Shown: positions 6,486 to 13,459 of the stretch, piece after piece | Layout of the letters: every line of letters starts with the position of its first letter | Numbering within the stretch: position 1 is the first letter of the stretch | NCBI GenBank assembly: GCA_958427375.1 | Contig: CAUABY010000019.1 | Coordinates: 1-16,827 of the forward strand | Source: an uncultured Eubacteriales bacterium | Lineage (GTDB): Bacteria; Bacillota; Clostridia; Oscillospirales; Oscillospiraceae | Reading direction: 5' to 3' | DNA: 16,827 nt | The notes under the pieces: model-generated | Database searches by the model: none | Seen by the model: only the letters and a program-made list of their open reading frames with translations | What the model was told of the DNA's origin: nothing | Translations under genes and position numbers: made by a program

Positions 6486-6514
6486 TTGGATTTTTTCCAT
6501 AAAGATGCTATAAT
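6486..6514 (+). promoter_or_regulatory. Promoter of the sigma-H-like gene
   Basis: TTGGAT (6486-6491), a 17-bp spacer and TATAAT (6509-6514) precede the gene. The -10 is perfect and the -35 matches four of six positions. Confidence 0.65.
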
Positions 6515-6541
6515 TGCTTTTAATTATGGCTGTGGCCATAC

Positions 6542-6548
6542 AAGGAGG
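6542..6548 (+). promoter_or_regulatory. Ribosome-binding site deciding the sigma-factor start
   Basis: AAGGAGG ends seven bases before the ATG at 6556. This argues for that ATG over the TTG at 6514, which lies in the -10 box. Confidence 0.85.
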
Positions 6549-6555
6549 CGGCAAT

Positions 6556-7167
6556 ATGGCAGTTGACTACTCTGCGCTGAGCGATGATAAGCTGATTGAG
6601 CTTTTCCGAGGCGGCGATGAAAAGGCGGGAAGCGAGCTTGCCGTGCGCTACCGCCCGCTCGTTAAGCGCTGCACACGCCCCTACTTTCTTGTCGGCGGCG
6701 ACAGCGAGGATTTGATTCAGGAGGGCATGATAGGGCTTGTCAGCTCTATACAGACCTATCTGCCTGGCAGCGGAGCAAGCTTCAAATCATATGCGGAGCT
6801 CTGCATCAAGCGGCGCATACTCTCCGCTATCAAGGCCGCGTCGCGATTCAAGCACATGCCGCTCAACTACCGCTTATCAATTGAGGCCATGCTCGATGAG
6901 GACGGCGGCAAAAAGCTTGCCGAGAGCGCGGGTGAGAAGTATACCGTCTCGCCGGAAGCGCTGCTAATTGAGCGCGAAAAGCGTGACAGTCTCTATGCTC
7001 TCGCGCGTGACATTCTCTCCCCTCTTGAGAAGAAGGTGCTCTCGTGCTACCTTGAGGGGCTTTCCTATGAAGAGATAGCCTCACACTGCGAAAAGCCTGT
7101 GAAATCTGTCGACTCCGCTCTGCAGCGCATAAGGAAGAAGCTCAGCAGCGCGGTACGCACGGGCTGA
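6556..7167 (+). CDS. sigH: Sigma-70 family RNA polymerase factor, SigH/Spo0H-like
   Basis: A 203-residue sigma factor closely patterned on Bacillus SigH, the factor for post-exponential genes and entry into sporulation. The conserved blocks run in order: PYFLVGGDSEDLIQEGMIGL (42-61, region 2.1-2.2 core-binding helix), SFKSYAELCIKRRILSAIK (75-93, regions 2.3-2.4), a KHMPLN linker (99-104) and region 4 from about 155, with LSPLEKKVLSCYLEGLSYEE and the KPVKSVDSALQRIRKKL recognition helix (180-196). The start was chosen from the AAGGAGG site. The gene stands alone, not next to rpmG/secE/nusG as in Bacillus, so it may be a relocated sigH or a paralogue. The symbol is therefore tentative. No terminator is visible before the promoter of the next gene. 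Confidence 0.85.
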   Translation: MAVDYSALSDDKLIELFRGGDEKAGSELAVRYRPLVKRCTRPYFLVGGDSEDLIQEGMIGLVSSIQTYLPGSGASFKSYAELCIKRRILSAIKAASRFKHMPLNYRLSIEAMLDEDGGKKLAESAGEKYTVSPEALLIEREKRDSLYALARDILSPLEKKVLSCYLEGLSYEEIASHCEKPVKSVDSALQRIRKKLSSAVRTG

Positions 7168-7171
7168 CGAA

Positions 7172-7200
7172 TTTACAAAAGCGCGTATTTTTGTTATAAT
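7172..7200 (+). promoter_or_regulatory. Promoter of the apbE-recG operon
   Basis: TTTACA (7172-7177), a 17-bp spacer and TATAAT (7195-7200) lie 100 bp before the apbE start. The leader contains a weak hairpin GGCTCT (7232-7237) / AGAGCC (7252-7257) without a T-run, so it does not look like a terminator. Confidence 0.75.
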
Positions 7201-7302
7201 AAGCGCGGCAATCAGCAAGTTCATCTTTTTAGGCTCTATACCGCCTCACGCAGAGCCGGTTCAGGCCTGTAAATATAAACACAAAAGGATATTTGTACAC
7301 CT

Positions 7303-8352
7303 ATGAAGCACAAAAGATTATTTGTAAACCTCATTTGCATAGCACTGTGCGCCGCTATGGTTCTGCCTCTCTCCGCCTGCGGTGAGACAAAACTGACCCA
7401 GCGCGAGGTTTACGCCATGGACACCGTTATGACCCTGTCCGCTTACGGTAAGAAGGCATCTCAGGGGCTGGATGCTGCTGAGAGCATCATTCTCTCTATG
7501 GACACGGCGCTTGACCCTGAGCTTGCCACAAGCACCGTCTATGCCATAAACCACGCAAACGGCGGCAGCACCGTTGTCTCCGGTCAGATCGCAAACATGC
7601 TCAGCACCGCGCGCACCGTCTATGAGCAGAGCGAAGGCGCGCTGGATCTGACAATTTATCCGCTGTATAAGCGCTGGGGCTTTCTTGACGGGAAATACTA
7701 TGTGCCGACCGACGTTGAGATTGCGGAGGATTTAGCCCGCCTCTGCTTTAATCAGCTTGTGTTGACGCAGTTCCCCGCCTCCGGCTCGTTCTCCGTTACT
7801 ATCCCGGCGACCGGTGAGCTGAGTTTTGCCGCAGTCGCAAAGGGCTGTGCGGCTGACAACGCCATTGAGGCTATGCGTCAGGCCGGTGTAACAAGCGGCA
7901 TCATCTCCCTCGGCGGCAATGTACAGACCCTTGGTCTGAAGCCTGACGGCACAAACTGGAACGTTGCCGTACAGGATCCGAACAACACCGCAATCTATCT
8001 CGGCGTTGTGTCTGTAGGCGAGACGGCGGTTGTCACAAGCGGCAGCTATCAGCGCTTTTTCACCGACGCAAGGGGCAATTCCTACCACCACATCATCAGC
8101 CCCACCTCCGGCTATCCCGTGACCAATTCACTTGTCTCCGCAACCATCATCTGCGAGGACGGCACACTGGCTGACTGCCTGTCTACTGCCATGTTCGTGC
8201 TCGGCGAGACACGCGCCATAAACTACTGGCGTACATACGGCGGCTTTGAGATGATACTTATCACACGTGAAAACCAGATTATATGCACCAAAGGGCTTAT
8301 GGAAGAGTTTACGCTCACCAATGAAAACTACAAGCTGAAATTTGTTGAATGA
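7303..8352 (+). CDS. apbE: FAD:protein FMN transferase (ApbE family lipoprotein)
   Basis: A 349-residue ApbE-type enzyme that moves FMN from FAD onto a threonine of exported flavoproteins (for example Rnf/Nqr-type subunits or extracellular reductases). A lipoprotein signal is clear: KHKR, a hydrophobic core, then LSAC with Cys26 as lipid-attachment site, so the enzyme is anchored outside the cell membrane. Family motifs are AMDTVMTLSAYG (38-49), DLTIYPLYKRWGF (115-127), AVAKGCAADNAIEAM (177-191, flavin-binding), SGIISLGGN (198-206), VTSGSYQRFF (244-253), YHHIISPTSGYP (261-272) and DCLSTA (291-296, with metal-binding residues). Length is normal. The ribosome site AAAGGA lies 14 bases before the ATG, a little distant. 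The stop overlaps the recG start by 4 nt. The natural target protein is not encoded in the window. Confidence 0.92.
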   Translation: MKHKRLFVNLICIALCAAMVLPLSACGETKLTQREVYAMDTVMTLSAYGKKASQGLDAAESIILSMDTALDPELATSTVYAINHANGGSTVVSGQIANMLSTARTVYEQSEGALDLTIYPLYKRWGFLDGKYYVPTDVEIAEDLARLCFNQLVLTQFPASGSFSVTIPATGELSFAAVAKGCAADNAIEAMRQAGVTSGIISLGGNVQTLGLKPDGTNWNVAVQDPNNTAIYLGVVSVGETAVVTSGSYQRFFTDARGNSYHHIISPTSGYPVTNSLVSATIICEDGTLADCLSTAMFVLGETRAINYWRTYGGFEMILITRENQIICTKGLMEEFTLTNENYKLKFVE

Positions 8353-10406
8353 TGGCTGAACTTAACACTGATGTACGTTATATAAAAGGAATAGGTGAGA
8401 AAAAGGCGCAGGCTCTCAATAAGCTTGGCGTCTTTTCTCTCTATGATTTGATTTCATATTTCCCGCGCAGATACGAGGACAGGTCTAAATATTGCCCTAT
8501 CGCGCTCGCCCCCGCCGACGAGGCCGTGTGTATCTGCGCCATAGTTGCTGACACGCCGCGCCTTTCGCGCATCAGGCGCGGGATGGAGCTTGTGAAGTTC
8601 CGCGCTGTGGACGACACGGGTTCGGTTGATATAACATATTTCAACCAGAGCTATGTGAAAGACCAGTTTGTGCGCGGCGAGAGCTATATATTTTACGGCA
8701 AGATTGAAGTCAAGGGCGCGCGCCGCAGTATGACAAATCCCATACACGAGCGCGAGGGCGTTGAAAACAGTATAACGGGGCACATTGTCCCCGTGTACAG
8801 GCTGAGCGCCGGGCTCAATCAGCGCACGATACAGCAGGCTGTCAGGCAGGGTTTAAGCGACTGTCTTGACAAACTGCCTGATGTCATACCGGAGGCTGTG
8901 CGCCGCCGCTGCTCGCTCGTGCAGGCGCGCTACGCCTATGAAAACATACATTTCCCGCCGGATTTTGAGGCCTTGGAGCTTGCGCGGCAAAGGCTCATAT
9001 TTGAGGAGCTTTTTGTGCTTGCCTGCGCGCTCGGCACAATGCGCACTGAGCGTGTGAACGAAGGCGGAATTAAGTTTAAACGCGCTGACACGGAGGAATT
9101 TTTCTCAACTCTCCCCTACTCTCCCACCAACGCACAGCGGCGCGCGGTGAATGAAGCTTTGGATGACATGTGCGCGGGCGGCGTGATGAACAGGCTTCTA
9201 CAGGGCGACGTCGGCAGCGGCAAAACTCTTGTCGCCGCCGCGCTCATATGGCAGAGCTGTAAAAACGCTTACATGAGTGCCTTTATGGCACCGACGGAGA
9301 TTCTGGCCGAGCAGCACTATTTGACATTGTCCGCTCTGCTCGCGCCGCTCGGCCTGCGAATCGCAAAGCTGACGGGAGCGATGACAGCGAAAGAAAAGCG
9401 CACTGTCAAGGCTGCGCTCGCCGCGGGCGAGGTTGACTTGATAGTGGGCACGCATGCGCTTTTCAGCAGCGATGTTGAATACAAGCGCCTTGCGCTTGTA
9501 GTGACGGATGAGCAGCACCGCTTTGGTGTGGCACAGCGCTCCGCGCTCATCTCAAAGGGGACGCGGCCGCACGTACTTGTAATGTCCGCGACCCCCATAC
9601 CGCGAACGCTGGCGCTGATTATATATGGCGATCTGGACGTATCTATTATTGACGAACTGCCGCCGGGGAGGCAGAAGGTTGACACCTTTGCCGTTGATGA
9701 GAGCTACCGCGCGCGCCTGAACAGTTTTATCCGCAGGCTCACCGGCGAAGGTCGGCAGGTCTTTGTTGTGTGTCCCATGGTTGAAGAGAACGAGGATTTA
9801 CCGGTGAAGCTCAAGTCCGCTGAAGAACACGCGCGTGAGCTTGCGGCTGTGTTTCCAGAACTGCGCATAGGCTGTGTTCACGGCCGGATGAAGCCCAGGG
9901 ACAAGGACGCCGTGATGGCCGCCTTTGCCGCCGGAGATTTGGATATTTTAGTCGCCACGACAGTTATCGAGGTAGGTGTTGACGTACCGAACGCGGCGCT
10001 GATGATAATAGAAAACGCCGAGCGCTTCGGCCTGAGCCAGCTGCACCAGCTGCGCGGGCGTGTAGGCCGAGGGCCACACAAAAGTTACTGTGTAATGGTA
10101 TCTGACGCGGATGGTGACGAGGTCAAGGCGCGGCTTAAGATAATGTCCAAAACCAACGACGGCTTTAAGATTTCGGAGGAGGATTTGCGGCTTCGCGGGC
10201 CGGGCGACTTCTTCGGTTCACGTCAGCACGGTCTGCCTGAAATGCATGTTGCCGATCTCGGCGCGGATGGCAGCGTTCTGAAAAAAGCGCAGGACGAGGC
10301 AGTCGCAATTCTGAAGGCTGACCCTAAGCTTGCCAGTGCTGAGAACGTCGCACTGCGCGAGCGCATAGAAAAGCTGTTCAGCGCAAACGCCGACAGCTTC
10401 AACTAA
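8349..10406 (+). CDS. recG: ATP-dependent DNA helicase RecG
   Basis: A 685-residue RecG, the superfamily-2 translocase that remodels stalled forks and branched recombination intermediates. An N-terminal helix-hairpin-helix-like start (YIKGIGEKKAQALNKLGV, 11-28) leads into the OB-fold wedge domain (about 55-150). The helicase core shows a Q-motif-like YSPTNAQRRAV (257-267), Walker A GDVGSGKT (286-293), APTEILAEQH (314-323), the DEQH box (387-390), SATPIPRTLALIIYGDLD (413-430) and the QLRGRVGRG arginine-finger motif. The C-terminal wedge block RLRGPGDFFGSRQHG follows. Length and order are complete. The ATG at 8349 overlaps the apbE stop by 4 nt, and a second ATG is at 8352. Translation is probably coupled to apbE, and a strong terminator follows the stop. 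Confidence 0.96.
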   Translation: MMAELNTDVRYIKGIGEKKAQALNKLGVFSLYDLISYFPRRYEDRSKYCPIALAPADEAVCICAIVADTPRLSRIRRGMELVKFRAVDDTGSVDITYFNQSYVKDQFVRGESYIFYGKIEVKGARRSMTNPIHEREGVENSITGHIVPVYRLSAGLNQRTIQQAVRQGLSDCLDKLPDVIPEAVRRRCSLVQARYAYENIHFPPDFEALELARQRLIFEELFVLACALGTMRTERVNEGGIKFKRADTEEFFSTLPYSPTNAQRRAVNEALDDMCAGGVMNRLLQGDVGSGKTLVAAALIWQSCKNAYMSAFMAPTEILAEQHYLTLSALLAPLGLRIAKLTGAMTAKEKRTVKAALAAGEVDLIVGTHALFSSDVEYKRLALVVTDEQHRFGVAQRSALISKGTRPHVLVMSATPIPRTLALIIYGDLDVSIIDELPPGRQKVDTFAVDESYRARLNSFIRRLTGEGRQVFVVCPMVEENEDLPVKLKSAEEHARELAAVFPELRIGCVHGRMKPRDKDAVMAAFAAGDLDILVATTVIEVGVDVPNAALMIIENAERFGLSQLHQLRGRVGRGPHKSYCVMVSDADGDEVKARLKIMSKTNDGFKISEEDLRLRGPGDFFGSRQHGLPEMHVADLGADGSVLKKAQDEAVAILKADPKLASAENVALRERIEKLFSANADSFN

Positions 10407-10429
10407 ATTTTATATTAAACGGCAGAATA

Positions 10430-10480
10430 CTGCCCGGAGGCATGGAGCAACGTACTTCCGGGCAGATTTTATGCTTTTTT
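10430..10480 (+). terminator. Intrinsic terminator of the apbE-recG operon
   Basis: CTGCCCGGA (10430-10438) pairs perfectly with TCCGGGCAG (10457-10465), followed by ATTTT and a T-run at 10475-10480. Confidence 0.85.
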
Positions 10481-10482
10481 GA

Positions 10483-10500
10483 GTGTAAGACAAGTTACAC
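10483..10500. promoter_or_regulatory. Small inverted repeat upstream of the flippase gene
   Basis: GTGTAA (10483-10488) and TTACAC (10495-10500) are separated by six bases. It could be an operator, but no clear promoter was recognised next to it. Confidence 0.25.
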
Positions 10501-10544
10501 GCGGCCGGCGCATAGACTTGGACGAGGGCGGTATGTCCTCAGTC

Positions 10545-10549
10545 GGAGG
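10545..10549 (+). promoter_or_regulatory. Ribosome-binding site deciding the flippase start
   Basis: GGAGG ends seven bases before the ATG at 10557. The longer open frame from a TTG at 10479 would begin inside the T-run of the preceding terminator and has no ribosome site. Confidence 0.75.
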
Positions 10550-10556
10550 TCTGCGC

Positions 10557-11870
10557 ATGTTGGGTAAAAACAAGCTTGTATACAACACTTTTTTACTGAC
10601 CGGCACATCACTTTTGATGAGCCTTATCGGTATTGCCTTTCAGGTGTGGCTTGTCGGGCGCATAAGCTCGGCAGGTATAGGCCTTTATCAGCTCGTGCTC
10701 TCGGTCACAAATCTGATGCTGACCTTTGCCATATCTGGCATACGTTTTGCCTCGACGCGGCTTGTATCGGAGGAAATTGGAATTGACAACTGCGGCGGTA
10801 TACGTTCGGCTATGCGCAGGTGCATGGCCTATGGGCTTTTCTTCGGGCTTGCCGCCGGGATGATACTCTACTCCCTCGCGGAGCCGATTGGTTTTCTATG
10901 GATAGGCGACGCGCGCACGGTGCGTTCTCTGCGACTAAGCGCACTGAGCATGCCCTGCGCCGCGCTGTGCGCTTCCATTTCGGGCTATTTCACGGCCTGC
11001 GGGCGCGTGTGGAAGCCAAGCCTCGTCCATTTTATTGAGCAGCTGGCTGGTATTGCCGCAGTCGCCGCATGTCTTGCGCGCGTTCCGACAAGCGACATTG
11101 AGCTGAGCTGTGCCGCCGTTACCCTTGGGCGCATTATTGCCGATGTATTGTCGCTGATTATGATGCTGTGCGTCTATTATGATGATTTGCGGCGGCATTA
11201 CCTCGATGAATGTGGCGGGCAGCGCCTGACCTCACGTATGCTGAAAATCGCCCTGCCGCTCGCCGTATCCGCCTATGCGAGGAGCGCACTGACAACCTTG
11301 CAAAACCTTTTGGTGCCGAGCGGGCTGAAAGCGGCGGGCTACTCCGCAAACGGCGCGCTCTCCGGCTATGGGACCATACAGGGCATGGTGCTGCCCATTA
11401 TCTTCTTCCCCTCGTGCATCATGTCCGCCGTGGCCGAGCTCATCGTTCCTGAGCTGACAGAGGCACAGGTTCGTGGCGACAGGGCGCAGATACGCGCCAC
11501 GACGCAGCGGCTATTTACAATGAGTGTGAAGTTTTCCCTGCTTGTGGCGCTCTTCCTTTTCATCTGCTCTGATACCCTCGGTCTTGCCATATACAAAAGC
11601 AGGGAAGCCGGACGCTATATCCGGCTTCTCGCTCCGCTTGTTCCAGTGATGTACACCGACATGACAATAGACGGCTGCCTGAAAGGGCTGGGACAGCAGG
11701 TCTGGAGCATGGGCATAAACATAATCGACGCGCTGACAGGGCTCGTGCTCGTATGGTGGCTGCTGCCGAGGTATGCGCTGGCGGCGTATATTGCCATAAT
11801 CTATTTCACGGAAATATTGAATTTTATTCTGAGCTTTTCGCGGCTGAGACGGGTCAATTCTGCTCTTTGA
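10557..11870 (+). CDS. SpoVB-like MOP/MATE-type lipid-linked oligosaccharide flippase
   Basis: A 437-residue integral membrane protein beginning MLGKNKLVYNTFLLTGTSLL, with about twelve hydrophobic segments through to residue 430. The N-terminal pattern (NK.VYNT.LLTG.SLL...G..FQVWL..RI...GIGL.QL) is that of stage V sporulation protein B and related polysaccharide flippases of Clostridia. These belong to the MOP superfamily and move lipid-linked cell-wall or spore-cortex precursors across the membrane. The substrate cannot be read from sequence. Several SpoVB/MurJ/YtgP-like paralogues are common in this lineage, so a sporulation role is only inferred. The GGAGG site at 10545 fixes the start. 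Its 3' end overlaps the convergent ribU gene by 17 nt, and no terminator is visible beyond it. Confidence 0.82.
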   Translation: MLGKNKLVYNTFLLTGTSLLMSLIGIAFQVWLVGRISSAGIGLYQLVLSVTNLMLTFAISGIRFASTRLVSEEIGIDNCGGIRSAMRRCMAYGLFFGLAAGMILYSLAEPIGFLWIGDARTVRSLRLSALSMPCAALCASISGYFTACGRVWKPSLVHFIEQLAGIAAVAACLARVPTSDIELSCAAVTLGRIIADVLSLIMMLCVYYDDLRRHYLDECGGQRLTSRMLKIALPLAVSAYARSALTTLQNLLVPSGLKAAGYSANGALSGYGTIQGMVLPIIFFPSCIMSAVAELIVPELTEAQVRGDRAQIRATTQRLFTMSVKFSLLVALFLFICSDTLGLAIYKSREAGRYIRLLAPLVPVMYTDMTIDGCLKGLGQQVWSMGINIIDALTGLVLVWWLLPRYALAAYIAIIYFTEILNFILSFSRLRRVNSAL

Positions 11871-12600
11871 GTTCCTGCTCGTTCTTCTCGCGGCGCTGCA
11901 CACGCTTTGCGTCCTGCTTATGCAGGATGGGCGAAATACGCTTGTACAGCAGGAAGGTGAGAAGCGACACGAGCACGCCCTTGACAAGGTTGAAAGGAAC
12001 GACCGCGAAAACGACAAGGGTAGTGACGCTGTTTATTGCTCCGTTGACCTTTGTACCCATGCCGATGATGGCGTCAAGCGGCATGCCATAGAGCTCGGCA
12101 AACTTCGGGATGAGGTAGATGCCGTTGAAGGAGCTGCCAAAAATAGTCATCACAAGCGTACCGACTACCATGCCGACAAGCGCAGTTTTCTTGCCGGGCT
12201 TTGCGTGGTAGATGATGCTTGCCGGGAGGATGAAAGAGCAGCCTACGACGAAGTTTGCAAAATCACCCACGAAGGCGGTAGTGGTGCCCTTCAGAAGGAG
12301 CTTGACAAGCACCTTTAAAAGCTCGCACATGACGCCTGCCACGGGGCCGAGATAGAAGGTGCAGATGAGGACGGGGAGCTCACTCAAGTCGAGCTTGTAG
12401 AAGGGCGGCGCAAAGAAGAGCGGTATCTCAACGAGCATGAGCACACCGGAGAGCGCCGCGAAAATCGCGGTATAGCTGATGTAGTGTGTGTTGGAGAACT
12501 GTTTTCTGTCATGCGCGAGGTGGCGCTCGGCCAAGATTGCGATGATGAGGATTGCGGCAAAAATGCCGACACACATGAGGATGAAGCTGAGGTTTTGCAT
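11854..12600 (-). CDS. ribU: Riboflavin ECF transporter S component RibU
   Basis: A 248-residue membrane protein that binds riboflavin and passes it to the shared ECF energising module for import. After an N-terminal hydrophobic segment (about 4-24) and a basic connector, the RibU core begins: YISYTAIFAALSGVLMLVEI, then KLDLSELPVLICTFYLGPVA, an ELLKVLVKLLLKGTTTAFVG block, DFANFVVGCSFILPASIIY, and further segments to about 225. The charged C-terminal tail is long. The F/L-D-x-S-[ED]-[LV]-P and GPxAG blocks and the placement under an FMN riboswitch support RibU over other S components. The ATG at 12600 follows AAAGGAAA (12608-12615). A longer frame would run back into the riboswitch and is not used. 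The extra N-terminal segment is longer than in Bacillus RibU. Confidence 0.92.
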   Translation of the reverse strand: MQNLSFILMCVGIFAAILIIAILAERHLAHDRKQFSNTHYISYTAIFAALSGVLMLVEIPLFFAPPFYKLDLSELPVLICTFYLGPVAGVMCELLKVLVKLLLKGTTTAFVGDFANFVVGCSFILPASIIYHAKPGKKTALVGMVVGTLVMTIFGSSFNGIYLIPKFAELYGMPLDAIIGMGTKVNGAINSVTTLVVFAVVPFNLVKGVLVSLLTFLLYKRISPILHKQDAKRVQRREKNEQELKEQN

Positions 12601-12645
12601 AAGATACTTTCCTTTCCGCGGCTTATTTATTGTCTGCCGCCGGGC

Positions 12646-12682
12646 GCAAAAAACGCCCAAAGATATAGTATCTTCAGGCGTT
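12646..12682 (-). terminator. Riboswitch-controlled terminator (attenuator) before ribU
   Basis: On the minus strand AACGCCTGAAGAT (12682-12670) pairs along 13 positions (two G-U) with ATCTTTGGGCGTT (12664-12652), followed by a T-tract (12653-12648). It lies between the aptamer and the ribU ribosome site, so ligand-bound RNA would stop here. Confidence 0.85.
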
Positions 12683-12707
12683 GATATGCTGGAAAAGGTG
12701 TTTATAG

Positions 12708-12827
12708 CATCTTCTTCCATCCAGACTATACTGTCGGTCCCGGAGTTGCACCGGATCATGCTTTGCAGCTTGCGGACTTTACCGCCGGTCGGGAATCACG
12801 CGAACGCGTTCACCCTGCCCTGAAGAC
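12708..12827 (-). ncRNA. FMN riboswitch (RFN element)
   Basis: The minus strand carries the conserved RFN blocks in order: TCAGGGCAGGGTGA, ATTCCCGACCGGCGGT, AGTCCGC, CCGACAGTATAGTCTGG and ATGGAAGAAGAT. P1 is closed by GTCTTC near 12822-12827 and GAAGAAGAT near 12717-12709. The aptamer binds FMN. The 5' strand of P1 contains TCTTCAGG (12826-12819), complementary to CCTGAAGA (12678-12671) in the terminator's 5' arm. Without FMN that pairing would disrupt the terminator and let ribU be transcribed, so import is switched off when FMN is plentiful. Confidence 0.96.
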
Positions 12828-12833
12828 AGTTTA

Positions 12834-12862
12834 AGTATAGCACCGTATTCTTTTTTTGACAA
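12834..12862 (-). promoter_or_regulatory. Promoter of the FMN riboswitch-ribU transcript
   Basis: Minus-strand TTGTCA (12862-12857), a 17-bp spacer and TATACT (12839-12834) end a few bases before the riboswitch P1 strand. The -35 box is interlocked with that of the plus-strand promoter. Confidence 0.75.
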
Positions 12863-12884
12863 GACCTATTTTAAATATTATACT
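12856..12884 (+). promoter_or_regulatory. Promoter of the SLOG pseudogene
   Basis: TTGACA (12856-12861), a 17-bp spacer and TATACT (12879-12884) lie 32 bp before the gene. The promoter is near consensus, although the gene it drives is broken. Confidence 0.75.
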
Positions 12885-12916
12885 TATTACAGTAAAAAGT
12901 CCGGTGGAGGTGTGCC

Positions 12917-13409
12917 ATGGAATACGACAAGAGCATATGCTGTGCCTTCTCCGGGCACAGGCCCGTTAAATTACCGTGGGGGCTCAACGAGCATGACCCT
13001 CGCTGCATCGCGCTCAAAGCCGAAATTGCGGCGCGGCTTGATGGCATATATGAGGCGGGCTACAGAGTATTTTTCTGCGGGATGGCGCTCGGCTGTGACA
13101 TGTACTTCGCTGAAGAAGTTATAAAACTTAAGGAACGGCGCGGAGACGCAAAGCTAATCGCCGTTATCCCCTGCGGCAGTCAGCCTGACAGATGGACGGC
13201 GGCGCAGAGGCAGCGATACAACGACATTCTCCTGCGCGCCGACGACAGTAAACTACACGCCTGAGTGCATGCTACAGCGAAACCGCTTCATGGTGGACAA
13301 GTCCTCGCTTTTGCTGTGCTGTTATAACGGGCGCCCCGGCGGCGGAACAATGAGCACTATTTTATACGCCCAGCGCAGCGGGGCGGACGTGGTTATAATT
13401 GATATTTAA
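12917..13409 (+). pseudogene. SLOG-domain (DUF1273/YpsA-like) gene with a frameshifting deletion
   Basis: The ATG at 12917, six bases after GGAGG, opens a frame with CCAFSGHRPVKLPWG (8-22), a YRVFFCGMALGCDMYFAEEV nucleotide-binding block and KLIAVIPCGSQPDRW. It runs to RADDSKLHA and a stop at 13262-13264. From 13254 a different frame continues the same family with YTPECMLQRNRFMVDKSS, LLLCCYNGRPGGGTMS and a C-terminal YAQRSGADVVIIDI to TAA 13407-13409. Compared with the usual spacing in the family, roughly 14 nt are missing near 13245-13253, which both shortens and shifts the frame. SLOG/DUF1273 proteins are Rossmann-fold relatives of DprA and LOG, thought to bind nucleotides or nucleotide-derived ligands. 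Promoter, ribosome site and terminator are intact, so the lesion is probably recent. A 115-residue truncated protein could still be made. Confidence 0.75.
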
Positions 13410-13418
13410 TCAAATATA

Positions 13419-13456
13419 TAAAAAGCTTCTGACTACAGCGTTCAGAAGCTTTTTGC
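13419..13456. terminator. Bidirectional terminator between the SLOG pseudogene and the HAD gene
   Basis: A perfect 12-bp stem AAAAGCTTCTGA (13421-13432) / TCAGAAGCTTTT (13442-13453) with a 9-nt loop serves the two convergent genes. Confidence 0.9.
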
Positions 13457-13459
13457 TTT

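Noticed and set aside
7232..7257. GGCTCT/AGAGCC hairpin as a terminator of the sigma-factor gene
   Set aside because: The stem is short with a 14-nt loop, has no T-run, and lies downstream of the next gene's promoter.
7284..7306. Sigma-H-type promoter (AGGATAT ... GAAG) at the apbE start
   Set aside because: It overlaps the ribosome site and start codon, and a good sigma-A promoter lies upstream at 7172-7200.
10479..10556. N-terminal extension of the flippase from a TTG start
   Set aside because: It starts in the T-run of the preceding terminator, lacks a ribosome site and does not fit the family N-terminus. ATG 10557 with GGAGG is better.
12601..12759. N-terminal extension of RibU to 301 residues
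   Set aside because: The added part is translated from the FMN riboswitch and its terminator, and a ribosome site precedes the ATG at 12600.
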